Below, piece after piece: positions 35,301 to 44,902 of a DNA stretch of 64,000 nucleotides. Below the pieces are notes generated by a model. That model was given only the letters and a program-made list of their open reading frames with translations. It was not told the DNA's origin and did not search any database. Position numbers and translations under genes: made by a program. Origin of the DNA: Arion vulgaris (taxonomy: Eukaryota; Mollusca; Gastropoda; Stylommatophora; Arionidae). The first letter of the stretch is position 1. Each line of letters starts with the position of its first letter. Where the stretch lies: contig CM036754.1 in assembly GCA_020796225.1 (NCBI GenBank), positions 65,836,000 to 65,899,999 of the forward strand, written 5' to 3'.

Positions 35301-37897
35301 GTGGTACTATTCTTTGCTTCCCTTGCGGGCCTGGGCAACACACGGTCGATATGAAAATTTGATTAATATATAATGGATTATGAATATCAGTTCAATGTTT
35401 ATAAAATTAATTAATAACAGATTAATATATATTTATACTTCATTAATTAACACCAGTTTATTTTCTTTCTCTCTCTACCTCTCCTTTGGGCATTTTTAAC
35501 TTGGTTGGGGCATAGGCTCTCAACCAACTCATGTCAAGTCTTCCTATCTTTAGCTATCACTTGCAGCTTCTTCTAGCTCTTCTGTATATTGTTAACCTCT
35601 GCCTTAAAATCTCTCCTTTATTGTGATAAAAAGGAAAGCAGGCTTCATGCAAAAATCAGTCAGAAGCATCATAATCACATGTAATATTGTGTCTATCATC
35701 ATAATCACATCTAATATATTGGTGTCTCTGTGGCATAGAGGTTAGGTGATTGCCTCTTGTTCAAAGGTACAAAACAGAAGGGTACTTTCAGTCACCGCAT
35801 GCAGAAGAAGAATACCAGGGTTAACAAATACCTGATTCAAGAATATCTGATTTAATGTAAACCAGATTAATATTTATTAAAATAATTAATATCAAAATAA
35901 AGAATAGCAGATTCATGATTTGTTGTTAGCAACCACAAAAAAACAAAGCAAAACTGTTTAGAATAATGTTTTTTTTCTGATTTCAAGGCATGCAGCCTTT
36001 TTCAGCAAAGATTCAGATTTTTCACTTTTTCTGGGAGTTAAACCAGACATGTTGATGATGAATGTACAGTGATAAGTGGATGACCCAGGTTAATTTTGTT
36101 TGCAAAAAGATGAGCAGCAATAGAAAGGACAACATTAAAAGTTACCTTATAATGAAATACAGAGTCGCTCATCTGTTTAAATGCATCATCTCCATCATAG
36201 ATTGATTTCAAGACCTCAAGCTCTTCCTGTAAATGGAACACACTCGTTATTTTTTATTTACAGTACATATTATATACATGAAGACAGATTCATATCGAAA
36301 TCTAATCAATCAAAAAAGAAGCAGTCAATCAAGGTTTTTCAGACATATAATTAATTAGAAGGGGTGGTTTAGAATATTTGGTTACAACAGGAAAAATACA
36401 AGGGAAGAGAGATGGAGACAAAGAGACACAATTCAGGACAGCTTGAAATCATGGCTTGGCAATAATTTGGTGAAGGAGTTGATGGATTGTACCAGAGACA
36501 GATAGATGTGGAGAGACATGATCGCCTACCGGAATGACACTTAATTGACTGATATACATACATATTCTGTACAAAAAATCAGTTTTAGTCTGCAAGCAAG
36601 GTACTTAACTATCTGCTGCTCTATACTGATAACACTGTTTCATTGTAGGACCATTATCATTGCACTTCAGTGACTAACAATGTGTGCTCCTATCTCTTTC
36701 TTACACAGAAAGATCTCAGTGGCAGTAGGATCTGTAGCGCTGGCGAGGGTCCCAAATGTAATTTTTGAAGATGGTTTGTAAGACTTTTATGTTTAATCTT
36801 TTCTAATGAATTTTGCCTGGGCAGCAGCTTTCCATACCATATCATGTCCGAAGTACTATGATGATAGTCCTCATAAAATTAATTCAAATAACTGATAGCA
36901 GTATTATTAGCAGTTGAGTTGTTAATAAGTAACTATAACTATAACTGTCTTCTCGTGTGCCCAACATACAACGTATTATAATTAACAGTTGAGTTTTTTT
37001 CTTGTTTTCTTTTTTCGTCCGCTTTCAACTCAGGACGAAGTTTCATCTCTGAAACTGATTTTTGCGTGAAAATCCGTTTTCAATTTCTCAATGGCGCAGC
37101 GTATTAAATTACTTACACTGGCAGCCGTGTGCTCAATGTACTCGTAATTAGTATTCCTGCCACACAGGCAGATTTTCTCAACTCAGAGTACTACGTTATC
37201 GTCCTGAGTAAGACCAGGGACTAGCAATGCCGACAGTAGGTTAAACCCAGCTATAGCGTCTCACAGCTAGCAGGCTCGAGCTATATCCAACTACTCTAGG
37301 CAGTCCCCCAGTTGAGTTGTAATACTAGGGTCTAGTACTAGTGGTTGACAATATATTTCTCTGATTTGACTAAATTAATCCTGACACTCAGTCAGATCAC
37401 TTCTGAATTCGTCCCACTTCATGTATTCAATACTGTATTGTTCTAATTGTTTTGCTAATTATTAGGCTTGCACAATCATGTGACAATGCTGTAAAGTCAA
37501 CAATTATTATTTACAATTACATTACAACCATTCAATTGAGACAAACGACACATCAAATTCCAACAAATCGCCATCAAAGTGAAAGACAAGTCAAATGTCA
37601 ATCTAACTTAAAAATAATGATAATCTTTAATCTCAAGTCTTATCTTCTTCTTCTTCTTCTTTGCGTTCGTTCTTTACGACCAATTTTAATCACTCTTTGT
37701 GATATGTTTGATCTTTGCCAAGAACGTGTATACGTTGCACATTGGTTTGTAGGCCCCTAAAATCTCAAGTCTTATAATTGTAATATTAATCAATGTAATA
37801 TATCCTCCTCCGAGGACCGATGCTCCCGCTCCGTCCACAACACAACAATAAAAAGTAACATCAAAGTTGCACCTGCCTGTTGAGATTCACTAGACAT
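29370..37897 (-). CDS. RWDD4: RWD domain-containing protein 4
   Basis: Complete gene on the - strand: exons 37897-37877, 36226-36146, 33848-33739, 32829-32784, 31445-31335 and 29564-29370, giving about 187 residues, close to the usual ~188 of the family. Seen in order: MSSESQQ; EELEVLKSIYDGD (start of the RWD fold); FIVEISWPSNYPEELPVI (YPxxxP core); VTGVKESIKSSLLQQ; LFEWVKDN; then a charged linker and the conserved tail KKEKKEQLTKSQKRR...RGWDWVDIIKHLSQTG, diagnostic of RWDD4. Phases agree throughout if intron 1 is read as GC-AG. RWD domains are protein-interaction folds; the exact role of RWDD4 is poorly defined. All introns are stuffed with SINE and LINE copies. Confidence 0.94.
29715..29960 (-). 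mobile_element. SINE-G copy 3
   Basis: Inverse of the SINE-G body: GCAATGGGTTTCGTCATATG, GAGAGTATTGCACAAACTGC, TAGCTCCAGTAACAATTC. Confidence 0.6.
30335..30405 (-). mobile_element. tRNA-like SINE head in RWDD4 intron
   Basis: On the - strand reads TGTGGCTAAGTGGTGAAACG (A-box-like) and TGTGTTCAAATCTGGACC (B-box-like) at normal tRNA spacing. It does not fold out to a clean acceptor stem by eye, so it is called a SINE head. Confidence 0.5.
30517..30774 (+). mobile_element. SINE-A copy 8 with target duplication
   Basis: Complete copy flanked by ATCAGAAAAAG and ATCAGACAAAG (30506-30516, 30775-30785). It lies in the last RWDD4 intron. Confidence 0.87.
30805..30962 (+). mobile_element. Two truncated SINE-A heads in tandem
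   Basis: Two successive partial heads: GTGTGTTACCAGGGC...GCATGTCGCAAGAAG, then TTGCCGGGGTCCGTAAAGG with core GTCATAAGAGACGACTAAG. Neither has the SINE-A tail. Confidence 0.7.
31548..31970 (-). repeat. 54-bp minisatellite from a LINE 3' end
   Basis: About eight units containing CTCAGTTAGGGCATAGGCCC and CTAACTCATGCCACGT. On the - strand a unit reads KTWHELVEAYAP-like, the C-terminus of a LINE seen once at 26255, 35480, 44211 and 52290. Because 54 is a multiple of 3, long false ORFs result. Confidence 0.9.
31982..32230 (+). mobile_element. SINE-B copy 1
   Basis: GAGTGGTTACCGGGACTC head, core CATGTCGTAAGAGGTGACT, tail AAAGAAAAAGAA. Flanked by perfect GCTCAGTTAGA duplications (31971-31981, 32231-32241) inside the 54-bp minisatellite. 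Confidence 0.92.
32440..32765 (-). mobile_element. SINE-A copy 9 joined to a second truncated head
   Basis: 32440-32505 is the head of one copy (TCTCTTACGACAAACC, CTATTCTTTGCGTCCC); 32506-32765 is a nearly full second copy (TCTTCTTCGAGCGC to GGCAACACACAGG). It ends just before the RWDD4 exon at 32784. Confidence 0.8.
32993..33290 (+). mobile_element. tSINE-D copy 6, 3'-shortened
   Basis: Best-preserved head: GTGGCGTAGAGGTTAAGTG (A box) and CGGTTCGTTCCCTCG (B box), the polymerase III promoter of a tRNA-derived SINE. The body ends near CTACAAAATACTTTCACC. Confidence 0.87.
33440..33700 (-). mobile_element. SINE-A copy 10
   Basis: Tail CTTCTTCTTGTTCAAACAC, core CGCCTCTTACGACATGCC, head CTTGCGGGCCCCAGCACTAC. 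It ends about 40 bp from an RWDD4 exon. Confidence 0.82.
33972..34305 (-). mobile_element. tSINE-Y copy 4
   Basis: Nearly identical to copy 1, with a 15-base T run at its 3' end on +. Flanks GAATATCAGATT / GAAAATCAGATT. It lies in RWDD4 intron 2. Confidence 0.92.
34343..35345 (-). mobile_element. SINE-A copy 11, split by a LINE
   Basis: Tail half 34343-34507 and head half 35244-35345 (CGCCTTTTATGTCATACC, GCGGGCCTGGGCAACACACG), separated by a 5'-truncated + strand LINE. The junctions share AGCTTTCCTA / AGCTTCCCTA, a target duplication. Confidence 0.85.
34508..35243 (+). mobile_element. 5'-truncated LINE inside SINE-A copy 11
   Basis: + strand NIKKTEVMIISKSR, TYGCESWTMSTQVEKSLKAT, WFYRRMMKIPQTAKM, FGHVMRREVLEHIVTTGKI, ending ...SWHGT with stop and TGATGATGATG tail. 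Target duplication AGCTTYCCTA. Frameshifts in the 5' half. Confidence 0.9.
35470..35610 (-). mobile_element. LINE 3' end
   Basis: - strand single copy of the 54-bp-related end: KIGRLDMSWLRAYAP-like frame, upstream EELEEAASDS. Confidence 0.6.
35711..35770 (+). mobile_element. tSINE-D copy 7, head only
   Basis: GTGGCATAGAGGTTAGGTG followed by TTCAAAGGTAC; the body is missing. Confidence 0.7.
36637..36835 (-). mobile_element. tSINE-D copy 8, 5'-truncated
   Basis: On + reads CATTGCACTTCAGTGACTAA, TTCTTACACAGAAAGATCTC and TAATGAATTTTGCCTGGGC. Confidence 0.78.
36996..37308 (-). mobile_element. tSINE-Y copy 5
   Basis: Several small deletions relative to copy 1; perfect duplication CAGTTGAGTT (36986-36995, 37309-37318). 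It lies in RWDD4 intron 1. Confidence 0.92.
37644..37760 (-). mobile_element. SINE-B copy 2, 5'-truncated
   Basis: Only the 3' half is present, with its (GAA)n tail. A perfect 15-bp duplication AATCTCAAGTCTTAT flanks it (37629-37643, 37761-37775), so the truncation happened at insertion. It lies in RWDD4 intron 1, about 115 bp from exon 1. Confidence 0.92.
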
Positions 37898-38254
37898 TGG
37901 TTTGTTTTTGTAATTACTCGGGGAGTATTTATATATACATATAAATTGATATTTATATTATATGTTTATTGATACTAGATTGATGTCGTGTACTCAAAAT
38001 AAACAACACAACGACATGGAAGCAGCCATCTTTATTTTCTCTTGTCTATCGAGCATGTTACCGAAAGTTTTGAGATTCATTAAAAATGTATCACCAAGCG
38101 TATAGGGAAAAATTGGGCGTTTATTCTTTTTTATATAATTATTTCTTTTTATCAATCACTTTAGGCTACAGTAAATATGCGAACTTTGATCCAATAAATG
38201 ATTAAGACCTAAATGTTATAATGCCCTTATTCTACTAATTATGTTGGATAGTTT

Positions 38255-39000
38255 AGTTTCAGCTTCAGTTTGGAATATCTTCATTGCACTCCGGACATGT
38301 CCATAGGTGCTCCGATCTCCTTCGCAATATCTCCAACAGCGTCCAGCGACTGACCGTACGAGTCCGATTGATGAGCCTACTCATATAACTGTTGTGCTGT
38401 TCTTTTCTTGCTACTCCAATCTTCAAACCCAACTCCTGCAATTTAGTAGTTGGCGTGGATTGGTTTAAATTAAAATCTACTTTGCGGCCACACTCTATGA
38501 GGGCGTTCAAAATGTCAGCTCTATCCATTAGCTGACTCCCTGATATAGCGGCAGAGCCAGCCAGCCTGTCTGCTCTCTTCATTGCCAACGACACCCATAT
38601 GCCCCGGAACGAAGATAAGTGTAGTTCTGCAAATTGTTGACACTTGTAGTGATTCTGTCCATTGCCCGCCCACCGAACCAACCTCCAACTCTCGGATCAT
38701 ACTCAATGAATCACTCAGAATGCACCCATGAGTGTAGTTTTGTGACTCCAGCCAGAGAAGTGTCTTAGTCACCACTATTACCTCCATTGGCATGCTGCTT
38801 GTTGTCATACTAAATGCACCACTGGCTTCCTTGACCATTCTACCTCACGAGCTTGCAGAGAAGGCCCATGCGGACTTTTCGTTGCGAACTACCAATGTAT
38901 CCGTATAAATCGCAACGTCGCCTTCATTGCAGTTTTCAACAATGATCTCCTTGACGTCTGCATCCAACGACACGGGATTGCTCTCTATCTGCAACCTTTA
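38255..39000 (-). mobile_element. LINE RNase H domain
   Basis: - strand order: EGDVAIYTDTLVVRNEKSAW, ASGAFSMTTSSMPMEVIVVT, CILSDSLSMIREL, LIFVPGHMGVVGNEE, then MDRADILNALIECGR. The Asp-Glu-Asp RNase H residues are visible in YTD, MEV and LSD. A stop and a frameshift disable it. Confidence 0.9.
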
Positions 39001-39429
39001 GATAGTTTTAGTTTAGTTGACAGCTCATCATTCATATTAGCCCTATACTAACGAAACCAGTTCTGTGTTTGTCTACTCCTCTTCTCTGACTTCCAGCATA
39101 GCGCTTGTGTCGGGATATACCCCATTTTATATTTTTGCAGTTCGTTTAGGGTTGTAGATTCCCCCTCATTCCATGAATCGTTTATACTCCCTTTCTTCAT
39201 TAGGGATTTCAGAATATCAGACTGGTCCTACTACTCGTCCGCTTTCTAGATACAGTACACATGCTATAAAAAGCACGCATTTCGGTTCGTTCATTCCTTT
39301 TTATACCTAGATCTTCTTTCTTTCGTTTGTCCTTCTCTGCTTTGTTGCCGTTAGACGTAGCAGGTTTAACTGATGATCGGTTTCCGAGATAATGCACGCT
39401 CGGTTGCTTGATATGCTGTGGTATTGTGG

Positions 39430-40035
39430 AGTTTAAGATGTCTGTAACTTCATCCTCCTTTTTTTCTTGGTCTGCCCCTTCCTCTTGATGATTCCATTTT
39501 CAGGTTGTACGCTCTTGCAACTGGTGTATTCGGGTTCATTCTCACCAAGTGGCCAGACAATTTGAGTCCCTGTTTTTCAATGAATAGCAGGTGTTGTTCC
39601 AACTGTTCTTCTAAGTTCCTCATTTCGTATATGGTCTCTTCGTGTTTTATTTACCTCTTTCCTCAAGCATCTCATTTCACAATTGGTAATTATCCTTTCT
39701 TGTTATTTTGTCTGTGCCCATGTTTGGCACTGGTAGCTGCACAGTGTTGGTATGAAGATTGCATTTATAATCTGTCATTTAGTCTCTACTGGAATTGCTG
39801 GGTGTTTCAAGATTGGGGTAAGTTGGTATGTAATGTTGTTGGCTTGCTGGATTCTGGTTTCGATCTCTCTGTCCAGTCTTCTATCAGATGTGAGGATACT
39901 TCCAATGTATTTGAATTCTCTCACCTGCTTTAGCGTTTGGTAATTTATTTTTATGTTGATATCTTTATGTTCTCTGTTTAAAGTCATGACTTCTGTCTTT
40001 TGAATGTTGATCTTCATGTACCTACATGCCCTTGC
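39430..40035 (-). mobile_element. LINE reverse-transcriptase C-terminus
   Basis: - strand INIQKTEVMTLNREHKD, QVREFKYIGSILTSDRRLDR, YQLTPILKHPAIPVETK, later frames give NPEYTSCKSVQPENG. Stops between blocks. Confidence 0.85.
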
Positions 40036-40234
40036 AAAAAATGTGACTGATTTTTGTGTCTAGACCTCCACATAATGTCTAATCATTGTCTTGATTCGAG
40101 CACAACCGGTCTCGATCTTCCTGAACATACTCATTGAGTCACTGAGAAAGCATGATTAGTAAAATTATATGACTCCAAACAGATCTTTACTTTAGTTGGT
40201 GTAGTGAATGCGAAAAAATTACGAGCAACATCAT

Positions 40235-40745
40235 GCATAAGTTGGAGACATTTCAAAATAAATATTTAAGAAGAATCATATACATGTTCTAGCCAAATAC
40301 AATAGCAAATGTAATATGCTTTTTTAAAAGAACAAACTGTGGATCATTGAAGACCATCATTGAAAAACGAAAATGGATTTGGCATGCATGGTGTATGCCA
40401 GTAGGGGCATAGTTTGTTTGTTTGTTTGTTAAGTAGGGGTTAAAGCCTCTTTAAGCCGAGGCACGCCCTTTCAACCTAAGGCGAACCTTTTATTGGTTAT
40501 ATCAGAGCGTGTAGGCCAACAAACATGAAAATAAGAATTAACTCCTTTCGGAGAATCCAAGAATAGGGGCATAGTTCTCCAATAGATTGCGGATATGAAG
40601 TGTTGGACTGGACGTCCAAGGGAAACATGGAGAAGAGCTATAGAAAGAGAATTGAAAGATTGTGGATTAACGCATGAAATAAGTGGTAGAAAGGGCGGCA
40701 GAACGATAAAAATGGAAATCTCTTACTGAAACCTTATGTGTCAAC
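40235..40745 (+). mobile_element. LINE fragment split by a short SINE
   Basis: + strand HKLETFQNKYLRRI, KTIIEKRKWIWHAW, then after the SINE CWTGRPRETWRRAIERELKD and the end CQRDTKRI, a standard LINE C-terminus. Confidence 0.85.
40415..40563 (-). mobile_element. Short SINE with (AAAC)n tail inside a LINE
   Basis: 149 bp starting on + with (GTTT)n, flanked by a perfect 13-bp duplication TAGGGGCATAGTT (40402-40414, 40564-40576). No other copy was noticed in the window. Confidence 0.85.
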
Positions 40746-40825
40746 GGGATACGAAGAGGATATAGATATATATTGCATACATTATTGAATCGCAACTCTA
40801 TTTAAGTTATAGGTACTATTGACGC

Positions 40826-41320
40826 TAATCACAAAACTACACTCATGCGCGCATTCTGTGTGATTCATTGAGTATGATCCGCAAGGTGAAGGCTGGTTCG
40901 GTGCGCAGGCAATGGACTGAATCACTACAAGCGTCAACAATTTGCAGAAACGCATTTATCTTCGTTCCGGGGCACATGGGTGTCGTTGGCAATGAGAGAG
41001 CAGACAGACTGGCTGGCTCTGCCACCATATCAGACGGCCAGCCAATGGATAGAGCTGATATTTTGAACGCCCTCATAGAGTTTGGCCGCAAAAAAGATTT
41101 TCATTTAAACGAATCCACGTCAACTACTAGATTGCAAGAGCTGGGTTTGAAGATTGGAGTAGCAAGAAAAGAACAGCATAACAGGTACGCGAGTAGGCTC
41201 ATCAATCAAAATCGAACTGGTACGATCAGTAGCTGGACGCTGTTGGAGATATTGCGAAGGAGATCGGAGTACCTATGGAAATGTCCGGAGTGCAATGAAG
41301 ATTTTCCAAACTCAAACTGA
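40826..41320 (+). pseudogene. 5'-truncated LINE RNase H with open frame
   Basis: Open from QNYTHARILCDSLSMIRKV through FIFVPGHMGVVGNERADRLA and MDRADILNALIEFGRK to CPECNEDFPNSN and TGA. Best-preserved copy of the element at 38255 and 24848. It lacks everything before the RNase H centre, so it is not functional. Confidence 0.85.
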
Positions 41321-41568
41321 CGCTAATCACTCAACCTGATAGAACATCAATATTATAATAGCCGACCATCGCAAGCGATGATGACAACAGTCTCAGATGT
41401 GTGCTGCTGCACCTCTCTGGTGTGCGGAGGTGACTGTAGAATCCAATCCAATAACACAATCCCTAGCACAGGTGATACATGATCAAGGTTAGACATGTGG
41501 GTGTTGTGTGTTCTGTCTTTCGCGCAGCTCGTTTTATCTGTGCCTCAACGGCACGATGATTCTCAGCT

Positions 41569-41726
41569 TGGCTGAAATCGGATGCACATGGCCTAAACGT
41601 GTAGAAGTCTATGCGTTTAGGGGCCTACCAAACCAATGTGCAACGTATCGTGTTCTTGGCAAAGATCAAACATATCACAAAGAGTGATTAAAATTGGTTG
41701 TAAAGAACGAACGCAAAGAAGAAGAA
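41569..41726 (+). mobile_element. SINE-B copy 3, 5'-truncated
   Basis: Starts inside the element (TGGCTGAAATCGGATGC) and ends in AAGAAGAA. Flanked by GATTCTCAGCT / GATTATCAGCT. Confidence 0.88.
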
Positions 41727-41995
41727 GATTATCAGCTATGCGGGTTCCTCTTGTGTTGTTGCAGCGCCACATTTGGCGATCTTGCGCAAGGGATTCCCAG
41801 CACGTGGTGTTTATGTCGAAGCATTTCAGAGACACGTTAAGCGTTGTCTTTAAAGAGCTTTTCTGTTCCCCAACAGAACGTCTGCGCTATTCAAATTCGC
41901 CATACATCAACTGTTTTGGGAAGCGGTTATCAGCCATCCGAGCAACGTGACCAGCCCATCTCACTTGGGCCTTCTGCAACAGGGTGTTGACGCTT

Positions 41996-43710
41996 GGGGG
42001 CCATCCATAAATTATGTCAACAACTTTTAGGCAATATTTGACACCCCCTCCCCTTGTCAACAACTGTCAAACTTCCAACGACCCCTAATAAAATTATGTC
42101 AACAAATATTTACCCCAAACAGACGAACCGTATTTTATACGACTCGCTTAGTACTTAAATATTAATGCAGAAATAAAATAAAAGGTCTACACAAATTATT
42201 AATTAATTATATTACACTTTTTACATTATTTAACATATTTCAAATTGACTAAACTTTGAATTTATAAACAGACTACTTTATAGGCCTATTTTGCCGTCAG
42301 TTTTTCAAATTTTTCTATCTTCTATCATCTTCCCACGGAGAAGCCAAATGTTCCTCTATTGTTACAATGGGCATTGTCGCTGATTTATCATTGATGTCAC
42401 CTTCTGGAACCAACATATCAGACAAGTCTACATCATCTTCGTCTAACCATTCTGCGCTTAACATCTCTCTATGAGCAATAAATGCCATCAGTTCTATGTG
42501 CCTTTTAGCAGCCACTTGCACTGGCCGAATACGTTGTGGTTGAGGAGGTGCATGTGCTAATTGCCCAGGTCCAAGATCACGTTGTCGGTGCAGTTGAACA
42601 TGCTTCTTCAACATGACTTGTGAAGCAACATAGAGGTGACAGATTTTGCAAATTCGTTCAACCAACGACGACTGAATGGAAGGACAATATAGATCATATG
42701 GAAGAATTTTGAATGCCTTTGCAAATCGAGGTAACATGTTATCAAGTTTCAAAGACTGGTTGAAGAAAAGAGAAGGAAATCTGTGCAAGTCGCTCTCAGA
42801 TGCATCAGGTGCTTTAAGGCCTCCAGTAGTCTGGCAGACTGGAATTGGTGGTGGAAGGAATATATCGGCAACAATATCAAAATATGAGCTTCGAATTGGC
42901 TGGCAACAATTTTCATTATGGCATTTCACAATTTGCAAAAAAGTATTGACTTGTTCTTACATGGTTTTTGTACCAATCTTGATCTTTAGTTAGCAAACTT
43001 TCTGTGAGTAAGGGCGCTGGTTATTTCAGTACCTGGTTATTTCGGTACCGATCTCCCCTACTACTAGCTACCCTGAATTGTCTCGGCTCTAATATTATAC
43101 AATGTTACTTGAATAATAATTATTTTTCTTTTCCATTATATCTGTTATTTTGTTTTGCTTAAATAAAGAAGAGTCTGCACTATTTCAGTATTTAGTTACT
43201 CATCTGCATGGTTGTAGCCTATGCTTGTCTAGTTTCATTATATATAGGCATGCACCTTTAAGGCATAGCATACATACTCTTAGTATCATACATAGTAAAA
43301 TCTTACACATGTCTTATATTAAAGAGCTCTCAAGTTTCATAGACTCAGTAATCTGTCTGTGGCTTAGAGCAGTCTGTGAATTTATAGTGTCAGCATTCCA
43401 TGGACTTCTATTAAATATATAATAGCATTATTAATAATAGAAGACCATGCAGTCATCCGTTAAACATATTCAGATTAATACCATATGTGGTTAATCTGTC
43501 AGCAGTCTATATTGAAGATAAACACATAATAATATGATGCATTGATGCCAAAAGACTATAACTTCCTTGGAAAGAGCTCAATCCGGTTAAAATAAAAATG
43601 ACATTGTTGACGTCAATTTATCTTGCCTCCCCTCCCCATGTCAACAATTGTCAAACTTTTCCAGACCCCCTCCCCCCCCTATTTTGTTGACATAATTTAT
43701 GGATGGCCCC
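41996..43710. mobile_element. 1.7-kb DNA transposon, GGGCCATCC inverted ends, unclassified
   Basis: Left end GGGCCATCCATAAATTATG (from 41998) and the same sequence inverted at the right end, extending through GTCAACA and a second block with TTGTCAACAA/CTGTCAAAC. CTTGG directly flanks both sides, a possible 5-bp duplication. It interrupts a - strand LINE piece (41738-41995 and 43711-44060). It carries one sizeable ORF on the - strand. I cannot place it in a named superfamily. Confidence 0.75.
42315..42956 (-). CDS. Zinc-finger protein of the GGGCCATCC transposon (partial?)
   Basis: Open frame of about 213 codons on the - strand, bounded upstream by a stop at 42957-42959, with no ATG near its start (the first codons read EQVNTFLQIVKCHNENCC), so it is probably a downstream exon or a 5'-truncated gene. 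Seen: a Cys-rich KCHNENCCQP start; FLPPPIPV; and a classical C2H2 finger, CKIC...HVQLH with Cys-x2-Cys-x12-His-x3-His. An acidic segment (WLDEDDVDLSDML) and the C-terminus ASPWEDDRR follow. No DDE transposase motif is visible. Being intact inside a transposon, it may be its DNA-binding subunit or a captured host fragment. Confidence 0.55.
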   Translation of the reverse strand, partial: EQVNTFLQIVKCHNENCCQPIRSSYFDIVADIFLPPPIPVCQTTGGLKAPDASESDLHRFPSLFFNQSLKLDNMLPRFAKAFKILPYDLYCPSIQSSLVERICKICHLYVASQVMLKKHVQLHRQRDLGPGQLAHAPPQPQRIRPVQVAAKRHIELMAFIAHREMLSAEWLDEDDVDLSDMLVPEGDINDKSATMPIVTIEEHLASPWEDDRR

Positions 43711-44132
43711 TTGGGATCTTTGCTCTTGTGAGGACTTCGCTATCTGTAATTTTGTCCTGCCAATTTATGTTTATAAAAAAAAATAGTATTCTGCATAGAC
43801 ACTATAGACAGCTTGTATGGAAGTGGTTTAGTTTTCTTGCGTGTATGTTACACGCTGTCCATGTCTCGTTTGCGTACGGCAGCGTGGTTAGCACTATTCC
43901 CTGGTAAACTATGACTGGGTGTCGTCTATAGAGATTTCCAAACTCAAGAGACTCACGTAGATCTACTATTCTGGTAATGCGTATGTTTCGGCAAAGAGAG
44001 GGCGAATAGGCTTGCTCCAAAAGCATCGATTGTTGAGGAATTTAGAATGGATAAGGGGTTTGTTCTTTGGTCTTTTTGCGACCCACTGTTGGACGAGGAC
44101 ACTAACATTGATGTGAATCAATTCAGTGATTT

Positions 44133-44491
44133 CTTCTTCTTTGCGTTCGTTCTTTACAACCAATTTTAATCACTCTTTGTGATATGTTTGATCTTTGCCA
44201 AGAACGTGTATGGGAGCTGCAGGAGATAGCTAGAGATAGGAAGACTTGGCATGAGTTGGTTGAGGCCTATGCCCCAACCCGGGGTAAAAAGGCAAAGAGA
44301 GAGAGAGAGAAGAACGTGTATACGTTGCACATTGGTTTGTAGGCCCCTAAATGCATAGACTTCTATACGTTTAGGACATGTGCATCCGATTTCAGCCAAA
44401 CCTCCTTAGTCGCCTCTTACGACATGCGTGGCAGGTAACAGTGGTGCTATTCTTTACACCCCAAATTTGGGCTCCGGTAACCACTCGGGCG
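44133..44491 (-). mobile_element. SINE-B copy 4, split by a short LINE end
   Basis: Full-length copy flanked by perfect ATTCAGTGATTT (44121-44132, 44492-44503). Between two AGAACGTGTA copies it holds a ~100-bp LINE 3' fragment. Confidence 0.92.
44211..44310 (+). mobile_element. 100-bp LINE 3' end inside SINE-B copy 4
   Basis: + strand RKTWHELVEAYAPTRGKKAK then an (AG)n tail. Duplicated AGAACGTGTA on both sides shows it inserted as an extremely short 5'-truncated copy. Confidence 0.85.
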
Positions 44492-44902
44492 ATTCAGTGA
44501 TTTAAGGAGTTAGGAAATACACGTTGCAAAAGTAGAGCTGGATGCTTGAGGGGCAGAGAGAGGATTGTGTTTTACCAGCGAGTCACATGAACCATCTGTA
44601 TGTATACCTTTTACATCTGTTGGGAGAGACTGAGCACCTATGGGTCTGAGTGCTGTGACGTCAGTTAAGTAACCAATAACCAAGTAACGAGTACCTTTAT
44701 AATACGTTCTCGTTACTATCGGCACCTGAAATATTCGTTATTCGAATACTTACTAATCGCACATCGCTAAAGCGGCTAATGTTGGCGCTTATTTCAAAAC
44801 AACTCTGGTTACTTTTATTTGTTACTCTTCAGATGACATTGATTCATTGTGTTTTTATCTTGCAAGAATCGTTTTCTTACTTTGCAGTGTAGTAATTTTA
44901 TA

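Larger units (their letters stand above)
41738..44060 (-). mobile_element. LINE split by the GGGCCATCC transposon
   Basis: Right half 43711-44060 encodes NETWTACNIHARKLNHFHT on the - strand; left half 41738-41995 encodes SLKCFDINTTCWESLAQDRQ, the element's C-terminus. Collapsing the transposon joins them. Confidence 0.8.
37898..44902. other. Intergenic region between RWDD4 and the unknown gene
   Basis: Opposite-strand genes diverge here, so both promoters should lie at the borders; no motif was safe to call. The interior is LINE RNase H pieces, SINE-B copies and the GGGCCATCC transposon. 37950-38240 and 44520-44850 show nothing recognisable. Confidence 0.65.
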
